This document shows, piece after piece, positions 27,322 through 36,192 of a stretch of DNA of 64,000 nt. Under the pieces are notes generated by a model. That model had not been told where the DNA came from. It saw only the letters and a program-made list of their open reading frames with translations, and made no database searches. Location: assembly GCA_934561485.1 (NCBI GenBank), contig CAKTGS010000002.1:1-64000 (forward strand), written 5' to 3'. How positions within the stretch are numbered: position 1 is the first letter of the stretch; every line of letters begins with the position of its first letter. The position numbers were made by a program, and so were the translations under genes. Source of the stretch: an uncultured Faecalibacterium sp. Lineage in GTDB: Bacteria; Bacillota; Clostridia; Oscillospirales; Ruminococcaceae.

Positions 27322-27348
27322 GCCCCCTCACTTTGAGGGGGCTTTTTT
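27322..27348 (+). terminator. rpoD terminator
   Basis: GCCCCCTCA / TGAGGGGGC hairpin with six T after it. Confidence 0.92.
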
Positions 27349-27353
27349 GTTGG

Positions 27354-27398
27354 AACCCTCTTAGGCACCGCCGCAGGCGGCAAAGACTGAGAGGGGTC
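27354..27398. repeat. Short palindromic repeat
   Basis: Arms ACCCTCTTAG and CTGAGAGGGGT around an inner CCGCC-GGCGG hairpin; same CCCTC-type ends as the larger repeats at 11558 and 13870. Confidence 0.5.
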
Positions 27399-27402
27399 AC
27401 AC

Positions 27403-27432
27403 AAAAAAAGCAGCGCCGGGAACCGGCGCTGC
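27403..27432 (-). terminator. Terminator of surface-glycan operon
   Basis: GCAGCGCCGG / CCGGCGCTGC with seven T downstream on the minus strand. Confidence 0.9.
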
Positions 27433-27452
27433 CAAAACAGGCTTATAGGCTG

Positions 27453-29054
27453 TTACGCTTCCCCGGTCAGCTCTTGGATCAGGCGGGTGAGGGTGGAAAC
27501 GTAGGCTTCGTTGGAATAGTATTGCTCATAGAGTTTGCGGCAGTCATCCTTCATGGCGGCCAGCTGCTCCGGGTGGGTGATGGCGTGGGCCAGCACTCTG
27601 GCCAGTTGGTCGGGGTCGTCCCGGCGGTATACAAAGCCGTTTACCCCTTCGGTGATCAGCCCGGCGGTGCCGGTGTGCTCCGATACAATGGACGGCTTGC
27701 CGAAGATCAGGCCCTCGGTCACAAAGGTGGGCATGGGGTCATCGCGGGAAGCACACACCACGCAGGCGCACTGCTCCATCAGCGATTTGATCTCCGGCCG
27801 CTCCAGCCGCTTGCGGTAGAACACGTGCTCGGGGTCCTCTTCCACCAGGGCGTTCACGGCCCCAAAGATGTCCTTGTCGGCTCCCTTGCCCACAAACAGG
27901 AAGGAAGCCTGTGCCCGGATGTCCGGCGGCAGGCGGCGGATGGCCTCGCAGAAAATGTCCTGCCCCTTGCGCACTTCCATGGAACCCACCGTTACAAACA
28001 GGGGCCGCCCGCCTGCGTAGCTCAGGTCGTAGGGCGGAAAAGTTTCCTGCGCATAGTCCGGCAGGCCGTAGATCAGCTGCTCCACTTTAAAGTCTGGCCG
28101 CACGGCGTGCATGGCGGCGGTGGCGTGGGAGCCAACGGCGGCAATGTGCACGTTGTCGGCCAGCTGCTTGGGAATTTTGTGGGTGATAAAGGGGTAACCC
28201 GCAAAAGCATCGTGCAGCCACCACAGCACCGGCACAAAACCGCCGTTCAGGGTCTGCACAACGGGGGCTTCCACCACCGTGTTAGCCAGCACAAAGTCGG
28301 CGCTGGTGGCCAGCTCCCACAGGGTGGAGGTGGTCACGCAGTCGCGGCGGGTCACCACGGCGGCCCCGGCGTCCAGAAACAGCGACAGCGAGCCTTCGTC
28401 TGCGGGGCCGAGCACCACCACCTCGTACCCCAGGCTGCGCAGCACCGGAATGGCGCTTACCAGCACGATGGGGGCACCGGTCATGGTCAGTTCGTGGCTC
28501 AGCACCACAGCGCGTCTGCCGGAGGCCGAAAATACATCCTCGCCGCACAGTTCCCGGCGGAAGTGCAGCAGCGCCTGCGGCACCCGGTAACAATTGCGGG
28601 CCAGCTGGTTTGCCAGCCGCAGCAGCTCGGTCACACTGTCCTTGCCCCGGGCAGCGGCCCGGCAGCGGTCCAGCAGCTCGCGGGAGAGGATGGCGCAGCG
28701 CATCCCGGGCAGGTGCTGGGTGCTCAGATACAGGGCAGTTTCGCCGTCAAAGCCAAACACGGCATCGCACACCACCAGGTCGGCCCCGGTGCGCAGTGCG
28801 GCGGCAAAATAGGTCAGCGCGGTGGAGGTGCACTCCACGTCCTCGCTGACCAAAAGCACCCCTTCCACGGCGGGGGTCAGCTCCCCGTCCAGGTGGTCTA
28901 CCAAACGGAACTTGCAGTGCAGCTGGTGTTCCAGTGCATGGGCCAGCGCGTGGTGGCGCTTGGGCGCGTAGATCAGAAGATAGGTGCTCTGGGTATCGGT
29001 GTAGGTCTGCTTGGCCACCTGCCTGCGCTGCAGGGTACTGTAACTGCTGTACAT
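27453..29054 (-). CDS. Glycosyltransferase family 4-type protein
   Basis: 533 residues from the ATG at 29054, which has GAGGAG 7 bases upstream; an in-frame ATG six codons earlier lacks a site. The C-terminal half is a GT-B fold: FVTVGSMEVRKGQDIFCEAIRRLP, VFYRKRLERPEIKSLMEQCACVVCASRDDPMPTFVTEGLIFGKPSI, and HTGTAGLITEGVNGFVY carrying the acceptor-side E-x7-E region. The N-terminal ~170 residues are an extra domain without clear family. It likely adds a sugar to a cell-surface glycan, and is last in the leftward three-gene operon. Confidence 0.88.
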   Translation of the reverse strand: MYSSYSTLQRRQVAKQTYTDTQSTYLLIYAPKRHHALAHALEHQLHCKFRLVDHLDGELTPAVEGVLLVSEDVECTSTALTYFAAALRTGADLVVCDAVFGFDGETALYLSTQHLPGMRCAILSRELLDRCRAAARGKDSVTELLRLANQLARNCYRVPQALLHFRRELCGEDVFSASGRRAVVLSHELTMTGAPIVLVSAIPVLRSLGYEVVVLGPADEGSLSLFLDAGAAVVTRRDCVTTSTLWELATSADFVLANTVVEAPVVQTLNGGFVPVLWWLHDAFAGYPFITHKIPKQLADNVHIAAVGSHATAAMHAVRPDFKVEQLIYGLPDYAQETFPPYDLSYAGGRPLFVTVGSMEVRKGQDIFCEAIRRLPPDIRAQASFLFVGKGADKDIFGAVNALVEEDPEHVFYRKRLERPEIKSLMEQCACVVCASRDDPMPTFVTEGLIFGKPSIVSEHTGTAGLITEGVNGFVYRRDDPDQLARVLAHAITHPEQLAAMKDDCRKLYEQYYSNEAYVSTLTRLIQELTGEA

Positions 29055-29079
29055 GTTCGCACTCCTCTGCATCGTGTGG

Positions 29080-29895
29080 TTACGGGCGGCGGAAGCAGTG
29101 TAGCAGCGCCCGCAGCGGGGCGGTCAGCTTCCAGCTGGTGCTGTGCTTCATGGCTTCCAGCGAGGCATCGTAGGCCTGGCGGGTCTCGGCCAGTGTCTCC
29201 TGCTGTTCCGCCAGCTGGGCCTGCAGGCGGGCAGCTTCCTGCTGGGCAGCAGCCGTCTGCACGGCGGCGGCCTGGGCAGCAGCCTGGGCGTCCTGTGCAT
29301 TCTGGCGCAGCACGTTCAGGGCACTGAGCAGGGTCTTGCCGGGCTGCTCGTGCAGGTAGCGCCCCAACGGATAATAGTGGTAGGTCACGGCAAAGCGCAT
29401 TCCGGGGGCAAAGCCGGTGGCGCAGCGCACGGTCAGGTTGGGGTCGATGCCCAGAAACAGCATGGTGCCTTCCCGCAGCACGGTGCCGTTGGCGGGCTGG
29501 TAGCTCAGCCGCTCGTCCGAAATGGTAAAATCGGTGATGCAGCAGGCAAACTCGCCGGGGTCCAGCCGCAGGGCCTGCACATCGGCCGGCAGCTCGAACA
29601 CGGCAGATACCTCGTGGGTCAGCTCATCGTAGGCATCGCTGGCCACGGTCAGGCATTCCCGGGCCGAAAAGCCGGACCCGGAATCGTAGAACAGCTGCGG
29701 CAGCAGCAGGGCACCGGTCTCGTTTTCGGCACCGTGGCTGGCAAGGGCGGCCTCGTAGGCCAGCACCTGCTGTTCCAGCTCCAGGCACCGCTGTGCCAGC
29801 CGGGAGACGCCTTCATCGGAGAGTTTGAGCTGCTGTTCCAGCTCGGCTGCACGGCTGCGCACCGCCGCAAGAGTTTCGGGGGCATCGTTGTTCAT
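29080..29895 (-). CDS. Coiled-coil protein of glycan operon, function unknown
   Basis: 271 residues. N-terminal coiled coil at about 5-50 (LEQQLKLSDEGVSRLAQRCL), a beta-rich middle domain of about 125 residues, a second Ala/Gln-rich coiled coil at 195-250 (AAAQQEAARLQAQLAEQQET), and the ending MKHSTSWKLTAPLRALLHC. A SWKLTAPLR-type tail is common at the end of large surface glycosyltransferases, so this may be a split-off accessory subunit of the neighbouring glycosyltransferase (inference). No catalytic motif seen. Confidence 0.65.
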   Translation of the reverse strand: MNNDAPETLAAVRSRAAELEQQLKLSDEGVSRLAQRCLELEQQVLAYEAALASHGAENETGALLLPQLFYDSGSGFSARECLTVASDAYDELTHEVSAVFELPADVQALRLDPGEFACCITDFTISDERLSYQPANGTVLREGTMLFLGIDPNLTVRCATGFAPGMRFAVTYHYYPLGRYLHEQPGKTLLSALNVLRQNAQDAQAAAQAAAVQTAAAQQEAARLQAQLAEQQETLAETRQAYDASLEAMKHSTSWKLTAPLRALLHCFRRP

Positions 29896-29953
29896 AACCG
29901 GTTCTCCTCTTCCGTTTATAGTTTGGCTGCGCCGCTGCAGCCCTCAGAACGGC

Positions 29954-31075
29954 TCAGTGCCGTGCCGCATAATGACGCGGCCCAGCGGCAGCTTTGCGCC
30001 GCGCGGGGGCCGTCTTGATGATCCGGTCCCGGCGGCGCTGCAGCAGCAGGCACACCAGCCAGATGGACACGACCGAGAGCAAAAACTGCAGCCCGATGCC
30101 GGCCAGCGGGCGCTCGGCATAATGGGCGGCAAACAGATACCAGGGAATGGCGATCAGCTCCACCGTATGTATGCAGAAGATGTTCAGCGACTGGCGGCCG
30201 ATCCCTTCCAAAAACTGCACCACCGGCCCGGTGAAGCGGTTGAGCTTGACGAACAGCTTGATGAACAAAAAGCCGGTCATGCCGTCCAGCAGGATGCTCA
30301 GCGGCCCCATGGTCCATTCGCCCATGGAAATGCAGTCGGTGCTGCGGGCGAGCATGGCCCCCACGGCGGTCAGCACGGTGCCGCCCAGCAGGACCCATTT
30401 GGCCCGGCGGGAAAGGGGCTTGTCCAGCCAGCGGTTCTGCTTGGCCAGATATCCAATGTAAAGATACGGCACCACCACGGCCCCCTGTGCCAGGCAGAAG
30501 GGCAGCTCCCACACCAGGGTGGTGGCCCAGCCCAGCAGCATCACGCCAAGCACTGCCCAGTGTGTGTACTTCTCCGGGAAGATATTCAGGATGGCATCCA
30601 GCAGCACCCAGCCCACCAGCAGGGCCAGCAGATACCACATGGGGCCGGTGGAGAAAAACTCCTGCCCGAAGTAGCTGGCGGTGTGGGGCAGGCCCAGCAC
30701 AAAGCCGCCTGCTACCTTATAGGTCTCAAACAAGCTGCCGGGCAGGTAGTGGAAGCAGCTGTAGTGCACGATCAGGTGCAGCACACTGGTGAACAGGGCG
30801 GTGTACAGATACGGCTTGAGCAGGCTTTTGCACTGCTGCTTGACGCATTTGGAAACAGAGCGCTTGCGGAAGCCGTAGCCGCTGGCAATGTAAAAGGCCG
30901 CCATCAGCGCTTCGCGGTAGATGAACGGGAAAAATGCGGTAAGCGAAAGCCCATCGCTGAGCTGCAGCGGGTAAAGTTCGGCCGTGTGGGCCAGAACGAT
31001 GGTGATCATGCCGGTGCCCTTGAGCAGGTCGAACATGCCAATGGAGTTTACGGTGCGGGGTTTGGTGCCTTGCAT
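29954..31075 (-). CDS. Acyltransferase 3 family membrane protein
   Basis: 373 residues with about ten membrane segments. Start at the ATG at 31075 (MQGTKPRTVNSIGMFDLLKGTGMITIVLAHT), which opens on the family motif with the catalytic-type histidine in VLAHT; the longer frame to 31177 has no binding site. The tail is basic (RRRDRIIKTAPARRK). Members O-acylate surface sugars or lipids. First gene of the leftward operon, which suggests modification of the glycan made by the downstream glycosyltransferase. Confidence 0.88.
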   Translation of the reverse strand: MQGTKPRTVNSIGMFDLLKGTGMITIVLAHTAELYPLQLSDGLSLTAFFPFIYREALMAAFYIASGYGFRKRSVSKCVKQQCKSLLKPYLYTALFTSVLHLIVHYSCFHYLPGSLFETYKVAGGFVLGLPHTASYFGQEFFSTGPMWYLLALLVGWVLLDAILNIFPEKYTHWAVLGVMLLGWATTLVWELPFCLAQGAVVVPYLYIGYLAKQNRWLDKPLSRRAKWVLLGGTVLTAVGAMLARSTDCISMGEWTMGPLSILLDGMTGFLFIKLFVKLNRFTGPVVQFLEGIGRQSLNIFCIHTVELIAIPWYLFAAHYAERPLAGIGLQFLLSVVSIWLVCLLLQRRRDRIIKTAPARRKAAAGPRHYAARH

Positions 31076-31148
31076 GAAAAAGGTTCCTTCCTTGCGCCGC
31101 TTTGCCTGGCGCAGTGTTAATTGTTCCAATTTTTGTGAAGATAAAACT

Positions 31149-31177
31149 AGTATAATGCTTTTTGGGGGCAGTGTCAA
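31149..31177 (-). promoter_or_regulatory. Strong predicted promoter of the leftward glycan operon
   Basis: On the minus strand TTGACA (31177-31172), 17-base spacer, TATACT (31154-31149), about 75 bases before the acyltransferase start. A second possible minus-strand promoter, TTGCAA-17-TACAAT, lies at 31254-31226. Confidence 0.8.
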
Positions 31178-31291
31178 TTTGAATTGCCGCCCCGGCGGGG
31201 TGCGTGTTGTGTTTTTGCTCTAAAAATTGTAGCAGGCAGCCCGGTGTTTTGCAACGAAAGGGAGAAATTGCCGCTGGAAAGAGCAAGAAGC

Positions 31292-31329
31292 GCAACATTT
31301 AATTGCCAAAGTTGGAAATTAAATGTTGC
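31292..31329. promoter_or_regulatory. Perfect 13-bp inverted repeat in divergent promoter region (candidate operator)
   Basis: GCAACATTTAATT (31292-31304) and AATTAAATGTTGC (31317-31329) with a 12-base spacer. It ends 7 bases before the -35 of the ligase operon and lies upstream of both leftward promoters. AT-rich arms and no U run argue against a terminator. Confidence 0.65.
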
Positions 31330-31336
31330 AAAAACC

Positions 31337-31365
31337 TTGCATTGCCTGCTGCGATATTGTATACT
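31337..31365 (+). promoter_or_regulatory. Predicted promoter of the ligase operon
   Basis: TTGCAT (31337-31342), 17-base spacer, TATACT (31360-31365). Confidence 0.75.
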
Positions 31366-31452
31366 GAGCACAACGTTAAAAACAGGCCTGCTGTGCGCTT
31401 CCGGCATCGGAAGCGGCGGCCCGGCGGGCAGGAACAATAATGGAGGACGAAA

Positions 31453-32901
31453 ATGGTTTCATCGCTGTATCAATCTCTTTGCAACATGGAAACGATCTAT
31501 GCAGACCGCGTGGCGATCCGCTATTATGATGAAAACGCGCAGGGCGTGGCGGAAGTGCTCTACCGCCAGTATGCACAGGACCTGCGCCGGTTCGTGTCAT
31601 TCCTGCGCAGCCGGGTGCCGGATGTGCAGGGGCAGCGGGTGGCCATTCTGGCCCGCAACAGCTACCAGTACATAATTGATATGTACGGCACCGTGCTGGC
31701 CGGCGGCGTGGCAGTGCCGCTGAACACCGGCAAGGACTGGGAGGAGATCCGCTACGAGCTGGACCTGGTGGAGCCGGTGTGCGTGCTGCACGATGGCGAA
31801 TACCTGGAACGGGAACCGGCCCTGGCCGAGGCCTACGGCGAAAAGCTGGTGCCGATGGATGCCTTTGCAGCTTTTGCACCGGCAGCCGATGTGGCAGAGC
31901 AGGCCGACCTTGCAAAGCTGGCGTTCATCATGTTCACCTCCGGCACCACGGGCCGCAGCAAGGGCGTCATGCTCTCGCAGAAGAACCTGTTTGCCGCCAT
32001 GCCGGCCTTCCTGAACCCCTTTGACGATGTGAAGCGCCAGACCGGCTGGGACACCGACAGCTTTGCGTCCCTGTCCGGCCTGCCCATGTTCCACATTTCG
32101 GCCATGACCAGCCTGGTGTCCTGGAGCATCACGGGCCATGTCATCAACCTGTGCAACAACCTGAAATATTTCTACCGGGACCTGGGGGCCATGCGCAGCG
32201 ATGTGATGGCGGTGGTGCCGGTGCTGCTCAAGAGCATTTACAACGATGTGATGAAGGACCGCCGCGAGCGGCTGAACGGTCTGCGGGTACTCACCTGCGG
32301 CGCGGCCATGTTCGATCCCAAAATGCTCAAGGACCTGATGGACAAGGGCTTTTTCATTGCCCAGATGTACGGCCTGACCGAGACTACCGGAGATGGTGCC
32401 TGGAACTCTTCCCAGGAGGAACGCTACCTGACCAGTGTGGGCCATGTGGACGAAAGCTGCCAGTACAAGCTGGCGGACGGCGAGCTGTGTATGCGCGGCG
32501 ACCCCGTGATGCTGGGCTACTACAAGGACCCCGAAGCCACAGCAGAGGTGCTGGACGCCGAGGGCTGGTTCCACACCGGCGACATTGCCCGGGTGGAAGA
32601 GGACGGCTACATGTACCTGACTGGCCGCAAGAAGAATGTGATCATTCTGGACAGCGGCGAGAATGTCAGCCCGGAAGAACTGGAAAAACGCCTGATGCCC
32701 TGTACGGCCATCAAAGAATGCGTGGTCTGCGAAAAGGGGCAGAAGATCTGCGCGCTGGTGTACTGCGATGCAGACAAGCAGGAGGCTGTGCGTGCGTTCG
32801 TAACGGAGGTCAACCGCACACTGCCGCTGTACAAGCGGATGACCGCGGAATTTTCTGCCGAACCCCTGCCCCGGAATGCCGCAGGCAAACTGCTGCGTTG
32901 A
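31453..32901 (+). CDS. AMP-dependent acid ligase (ANL superfamily), paralogue 1
   Basis: 482 residues. It should activate a carboxylic acid as acyl-AMP and pass it to CoA or a carrier protein. Core motifs are A3 MFTSGTTGRSKGVMLS, A5 MYGLTETTG, A7 GWFHTGDIA, A8 YLTGRKKNVIILDSGENVSPEELE, and the A10 lysine in PLPRNAAGKLLR. There are no fused carrier or condensation domains. It is first in a four-gene unit with a closely related second ligase 52 bases downstream, then a carrier protein and a condensation-like protein. GGAGG stands before ATG 31453. Substrate unknown. Confidence 0.9.
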   Translation: MVSSLYQSLCNMETIYADRVAIRYYDENAQGVAEVLYRQYAQDLRRFVSFLRSRVPDVQGQRVAILARNSYQYIIDMYGTVLAGGVAVPLNTGKDWEEIRYELDLVEPVCVLHDGEYLEREPALAEAYGEKLVPMDAFAAFAPAADVAEQADLAKLAFIMFTSGTTGRSKGVMLSQKNLFAAMPAFLNPFDDVKRQTGWDTDSFASLSGLPMFHISAMTSLVSWSITGHVINLCNNLKYFYRDLGAMRSDVMAVVPVLLKSIYNDVMKDRRERLNGLRVLTCGAAMFDPKMLKDLMDKGFFIAQMYGLTETTGDGAWNSSQEERYLTSVGHVDESCQYKLADGELCMRGDPVMLGYYKDPEATAEVLDAEGWFHTGDIARVEEDGYMYLTGRKKNVIILDSGENVSPEELEKRLMPCTAIKECVVCEKGQKICALVYCDADKQEAVRAFVTEVNRTLPLYKRMTAEFSAEPLPRNAAGKLLR

Positions 32902-32953
32902 GAACCGGGAGCGGATTCCAAATAGAGGAAACGAGCAAAAAGAGGGAAAGAAC

Positions 32954-34420
32954 ATGAAAGAATCGAATCCGAAGAACCTGTATGAACTGGTGACCCTGAA
33001 CATGGAACAGCGCTTTGCAGACCGGGTGTCCTTCCGCTGGTACGATGCCGCGCAGGACGCCGTGGTGGAAAAGAAGTACCACGAGAGCGCACAGGACATC
33101 CGCCGTGCGGTGAACTATCTCACCCACGAGGTGCCGGACATCAAGGGCAAGCGCATCTGCATGTGGAGCAACAACAGCTATCAGTATGCCATCAACTGCT
33201 ATGGCGTCATGCTGGCCGGCGGTGTCATCGTGCCGCTGAACCAGCGCAAGAGCTGGGAAGAACTGCAGTATGAGCTGGAAATGGTGGAGCCGTCTCTCAT
33301 CCTGACCGATGGAGAGGACTATGGCTGCAACGAGCAGATGCAGGCCGCATACGGTGCGCTTCTGCGTCCGATGAATGGTTTTGAAGCCTGCGCACCGGTG
33401 GAGGAACTTACCAACAACATTGACCCGGAGGCGCTGATGGTGCTGATGTTCACCTCCGGCACCACGGGCCGCAGCAAGGGTGTCATGCTGTGTGAGCGCA
33501 ACTTCTTCGCCGTCATGCCCCACCATGTCAGCGTGGGCGAACACTTCCGGGAAGTCAAGAACGATCCCGACCTGCTGGTCAACCACCTGACCGTGCTGCC
33601 CATGTTCCATCTGGGTGCATTTGGCTGTCTGTTCACCTGGGCCTGGACGGGCTGGGCACAGAATCTGGGCAGTCTGCGCTCCTTCTACAAAGATCTGAAG
33701 CGGATGCCCAGCCAGGATATGGCGGCGGTGCCGGTGCTGGTGGATTCCATCCACCACGACCTGATGACCGGCAAGCAGGCCAAGCTGGGCGACCTGTGGG
33801 CACTGAACTGTATGTCGGCGATGTTCGATCCGCAGATTCTGATGGATCTGAGCGCACACGGCATCATCGTGTCGCAGCTGTACGGCACCACTGAGACCAC
33901 CGGCGGCGGCCTCATCAACTTTGCTACCGACCCGGAACACATCGGTGCACTGGGCAAGCCGGACGGTCACTGCGAGTTCAAACTGCTGGAAGATGGTGAG
34001 ATCTGCCTGCGCGGCGGAGATGTGATGCTGGGCTACTACAAAGACCCGGAAGCTACGGCACAGGTCATTGATGCAGAGGGCTGGTTCCACTCCGGCGACC
34101 TGGCCCGGCAGGACGCACAGGGCTATGTCTTTATGACCGGCCGCAAGAAGAACCTTATCATTCTGGACAGCGGCGAGAATGTCAGCCCGGAAGAGCTGGA
34201 AGGCCTGCTGGAAAAGTGCCCCGCCATCAAGGAGTGCATCGTGAAGGAAAAAGGCAAGAAGATCTGCGCGGTGGTCTGCTGTAAAGAAGCCGATCAGCCG
34301 GCCGTGCGGGACTTCATCACCGAGGTCAACCGCACCCTGCCGCTGTACAAGCGCATGAGCGCGGTGGAATTCAGCACTGAGCCGCTGCCCCGCAACGCGA
34401 TGGGTAAGCTGCTGCGCTGA
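32954..34420 (+). CDS. AMP-dependent acid ligase (ANL superfamily), paralogue 2
   Basis: 488 residues, similar along its length to the preceding ligase, e.g. MFTSGTTGRSKGVMLC, LYGTTETTGGGL, GWFHSGDLARQDAQGYVFMTGRKKNLIILD and PLPRNAMGKLLR, pointing to a tandem duplication. The segment between A3 and A5, which lines the substrate pocket, differs most (VSVGEHFREVKNDPDLL against FLNPFDDVKRQTGWD), so the two may activate different acids. ATG 32954 has GAGGGAAAG upstream. Confidence 0.9.
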   Translation: MKESNPKNLYELVTLNMEQRFADRVSFRWYDAAQDAVVEKKYHESAQDIRRAVNYLTHEVPDIKGKRICMWSNNSYQYAINCYGVMLAGGVIVPLNQRKSWEELQYELEMVEPSLILTDGEDYGCNEQMQAAYGALLRPMNGFEACAPVEELTNNIDPEALMVLMFTSGTTGRSKGVMLCERNFFAVMPHHVSVGEHFREVKNDPDLLVNHLTVLPMFHLGAFGCLFTWAWTGWAQNLGSLRSFYKDLKRMPSQDMAAVPVLVDSIHHDLMTGKQAKLGDLWALNCMSAMFDPQILMDLSAHGIIVSQLYGTTETTGGGLINFATDPEHIGALGKPDGHCEFKLLEDGEICLRGGDVMLGYYKDPEATAQVIDAEGWFHSGDLARQDAQGYVFMTGRKKNLIILDSGENVSPEELEGLLEKCPAIKECIVKEKGKKICAVVCCKEADQPAVRDFITEVNRTLPLYKRMSAVEFSTEPLPRNAMGKLLR

Positions 34421-34617
34421 GCACGGCACGGCGGAGCCTACCCGGCAGTCGGAAGAAAAATCCTGCATCCGGAAGAGAATGCGGGGCAAAAAACTGGGCA
34501 AACCGATAGGGATTGTGGTATACTGTGAGCAGGCAGTGCCCGCCCGTGTGCCGAACGCCTGCTGCGAGCAGGAGGGCGGGTGCAGAAAAATCCGTCACGG
34601 AAAGGAAGAATATTTTG

Positions 34618-34860
34618 ATGGAACGTGCAGAAATCATTTCGCAGATCCTTGCCATTCTGGAAGATGTGGCCGAGATCGCCCCGGAGGACGTGAACGAGAA
34701 CAGCGTGCTGATGGACGACCTGGACCTGTCGTCCATGGAGATCCTGACCATTGTGGCCGACCTGGAAGAGACCTTCGGCCTGCGCATCCCGGAAAAAGAG
34801 CTGCGCAACTTTGTCACCATCGGCGACCTGGCCGATTATCTGGCAGCAAACGAGGGGTAA
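34618..34860 (+). CDS. Acyl/peptidyl carrier protein
   Basis: 80 residues, acidic, four-helix type. The phosphopantetheine site is DLDLSSMEIL with Ser39 as the attachment residue; the usual DSL is SSM here. Start at ATG 34618 (MERAEIISQILAILEDVAEI) following AAAGGAAG. It stands 3 bases before the condensation-like gene and after two ligases, so it is probably the carrier loaded by one of them. A separate TGTGG-TATACT -10 element about 34524 could give extra transcription. Confidence 0.9.
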   Translation: MERAEIISQILAILEDVAEIAPEDVNENSVLMDDLDLSSMEILTIVADLEETFGLRIPEKELRNFVTIGDLADYLAANEG

Positions 34861-34863
34861 ACC

Positions 34864-36078
34864 ATGGAAGAAACACAGCGCTCGGCAGAGTACATCTTCC
34901 AAGGGATCATGTACTATTTCCGCCGGGAAAAGGTCTGTCCCCGCTACCAGTTCACCCTGAAGGACCCGGTGGACCCGGCGCTGCTGCAGCGTGCACTGGA
35001 CGCCGCCCTGCAGGCTGCACCGTATTTTAAGGTGCGCATGGTGTGGGAAAAGCAGGACGCTTTTCTGGAGCCGAACCCTGAACCCTGCCTGGTGTACCGG
35101 GGCAGCACCCAGCCGCAGATGCCGGAACAGACAAACGGTTACTTTTTTGCGGTGAGCTGCGAAGAAAGCACTGTGTATTTTGACTGGTTCCATTTCCTCA
35201 TGGATGGGCACGGCGTGTCGCCTTTCCTGACCCGCATCCTGGAACTGTACTGCAACCTGCGCTATGGCACGGCCTTTGCCGATCCGCCGCTGCCCAGCAG
35301 CCCGGCTTATGATATTGCCGCTCTGGTGGAGCGGTACCCCCTGCAGCTCATGGACGAAACCACGCTGCAGCGCGAGGTGGTGCAGACCTGCGAGAGTACC
35401 ATGCACCGTGCCCGCGTGCGCCTGACCAAACAGAGCCTGGTGCGCAAGGGCGTGGAAAACGGGGCCAAACCCTTTACCGCCCTGATGGGCCTGCTGTGCA
35501 TCGCCCTGGGCGAGTACCTGGGCAAGGATGCCATCCAGTATTCCTATTCCGGCGACACGCGGGATGCCATGGGCGTGCCGGATGCTTCCTACAACTGTGT
35601 GTGCTCTTTCCAGGACGGTGTGGCGCTGCATGAGGGCATCCGCCTGGAAGAATTTGTGGGGCCGATGGATGCTGCCGTGCGCGAAAGCCTGACCCCGGAG
35701 CGTAAGCGCCGTAAAATGGCGGACCAGATGGGCTGGGTGTACAAGGTGCACCAGCAAAAGGCACCCCTGCGCATCAAGCAGCGGGTGTTCCAGATGGGCG
35801 AGTACATCAGCGGCATTCCGGCGGATTTCTGGCTGAGCTACCTGGGCAACCCCCTCATGCCGGCCACCCCGGAGCTGGAACAGTACATCACTGACTTCGG
35901 CGTCTGGGTGCCGCCGGAAGGCGGCTCCCTGTGCGTGGAGGCCTCGAGCCTGAACGGGGTCATCACCCTGTGCATTGAAAACAAGGTGCCCAAACCGGGC
36001 CTGCCCGCCATCCTGCGCAAGGTGTTCGAGCGCGAGGGCCTGGAGGTACTGGAAGCCGAAGAACTGGATTCCTTCTGA
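34864..36078 (+). CDS. Condensation / acyltransferase-superfamily protein (CAT-like fold)
   Basis: 404 residues. The N-terminal half carries FHFLMDGHG, with H110, D114 and G115 matching the HHxxxDG active site of condensation domains, PapA-type and alcohol acyltransferases; the first histidine is replaced by F109. The C-terminal half has SYSGDTRDAMGVPDASYNCVCSF, placed like the DFG-W/latch region. As a free-standing enzyme beside a carrier protein it probably transfers the carrier-bound acyl group to an amine or alcohol (inference). Loss of the first His is common in functional members. Confidence 0.8.
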   Translation: MEETQRSAEYIFQGIMYYFRREKVCPRYQFTLKDPVDPALLQRALDAALQAAPYFKVRMVWEKQDAFLEPNPEPCLVYRGSTQPQMPEQTNGYFFAVSCEESTVYFDWFHFLMDGHGVSPFLTRILELYCNLRYGTAFADPPLPSSPAYDIAALVERYPLQLMDETTLQREVVQTCESTMHRARVRLTKQSLVRKGVENGAKPFTALMGLLCIALGEYLGKDAIQYSYSGDTRDAMGVPDASYNCVCSFQDGVALHEGIRLEEFVGPMDAAVRESLTPERKRRKMADQMGWVYKVHQQKAPLRIKQRVFQMGEYISGIPADFWLSYLGNPLMPATPELEQYITDFGVWVPPEGGSLCVEASSLNGVITLCIENKVPKPGLPAILRKVFEREGLEVLEAEELDSF

Positions 36079-36127
36079 CCGCAGACAAAGGGGCTGCTGC
36101 AAAATAGCTCTCTGAAAAATAATGCAC

Positions 36128-36180
36128 AAAACCCGGAACCTTTTCGGGGCCAAAACGGCTCTAAAAGGGTTCCGGGTTTC
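36128..36180. terminator. Bidirectional terminator between ligase operon and birA
   Basis: AAACCCGGAACCTTTT with AAAAGGGTTCCGGGTTT, a long stem with a ~19-base loop; it lies between two converging genes. Confidence 0.85.
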
Positions 36181-36192
36181 TGATTTTGCACT

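Noticed and set aside
34618-34860. Housekeeping fatty-acid AcpP
   Set aside because: The SSM site differs from the DSL of AcpP and the gene lies inside the ligase operon, not with fab genes.
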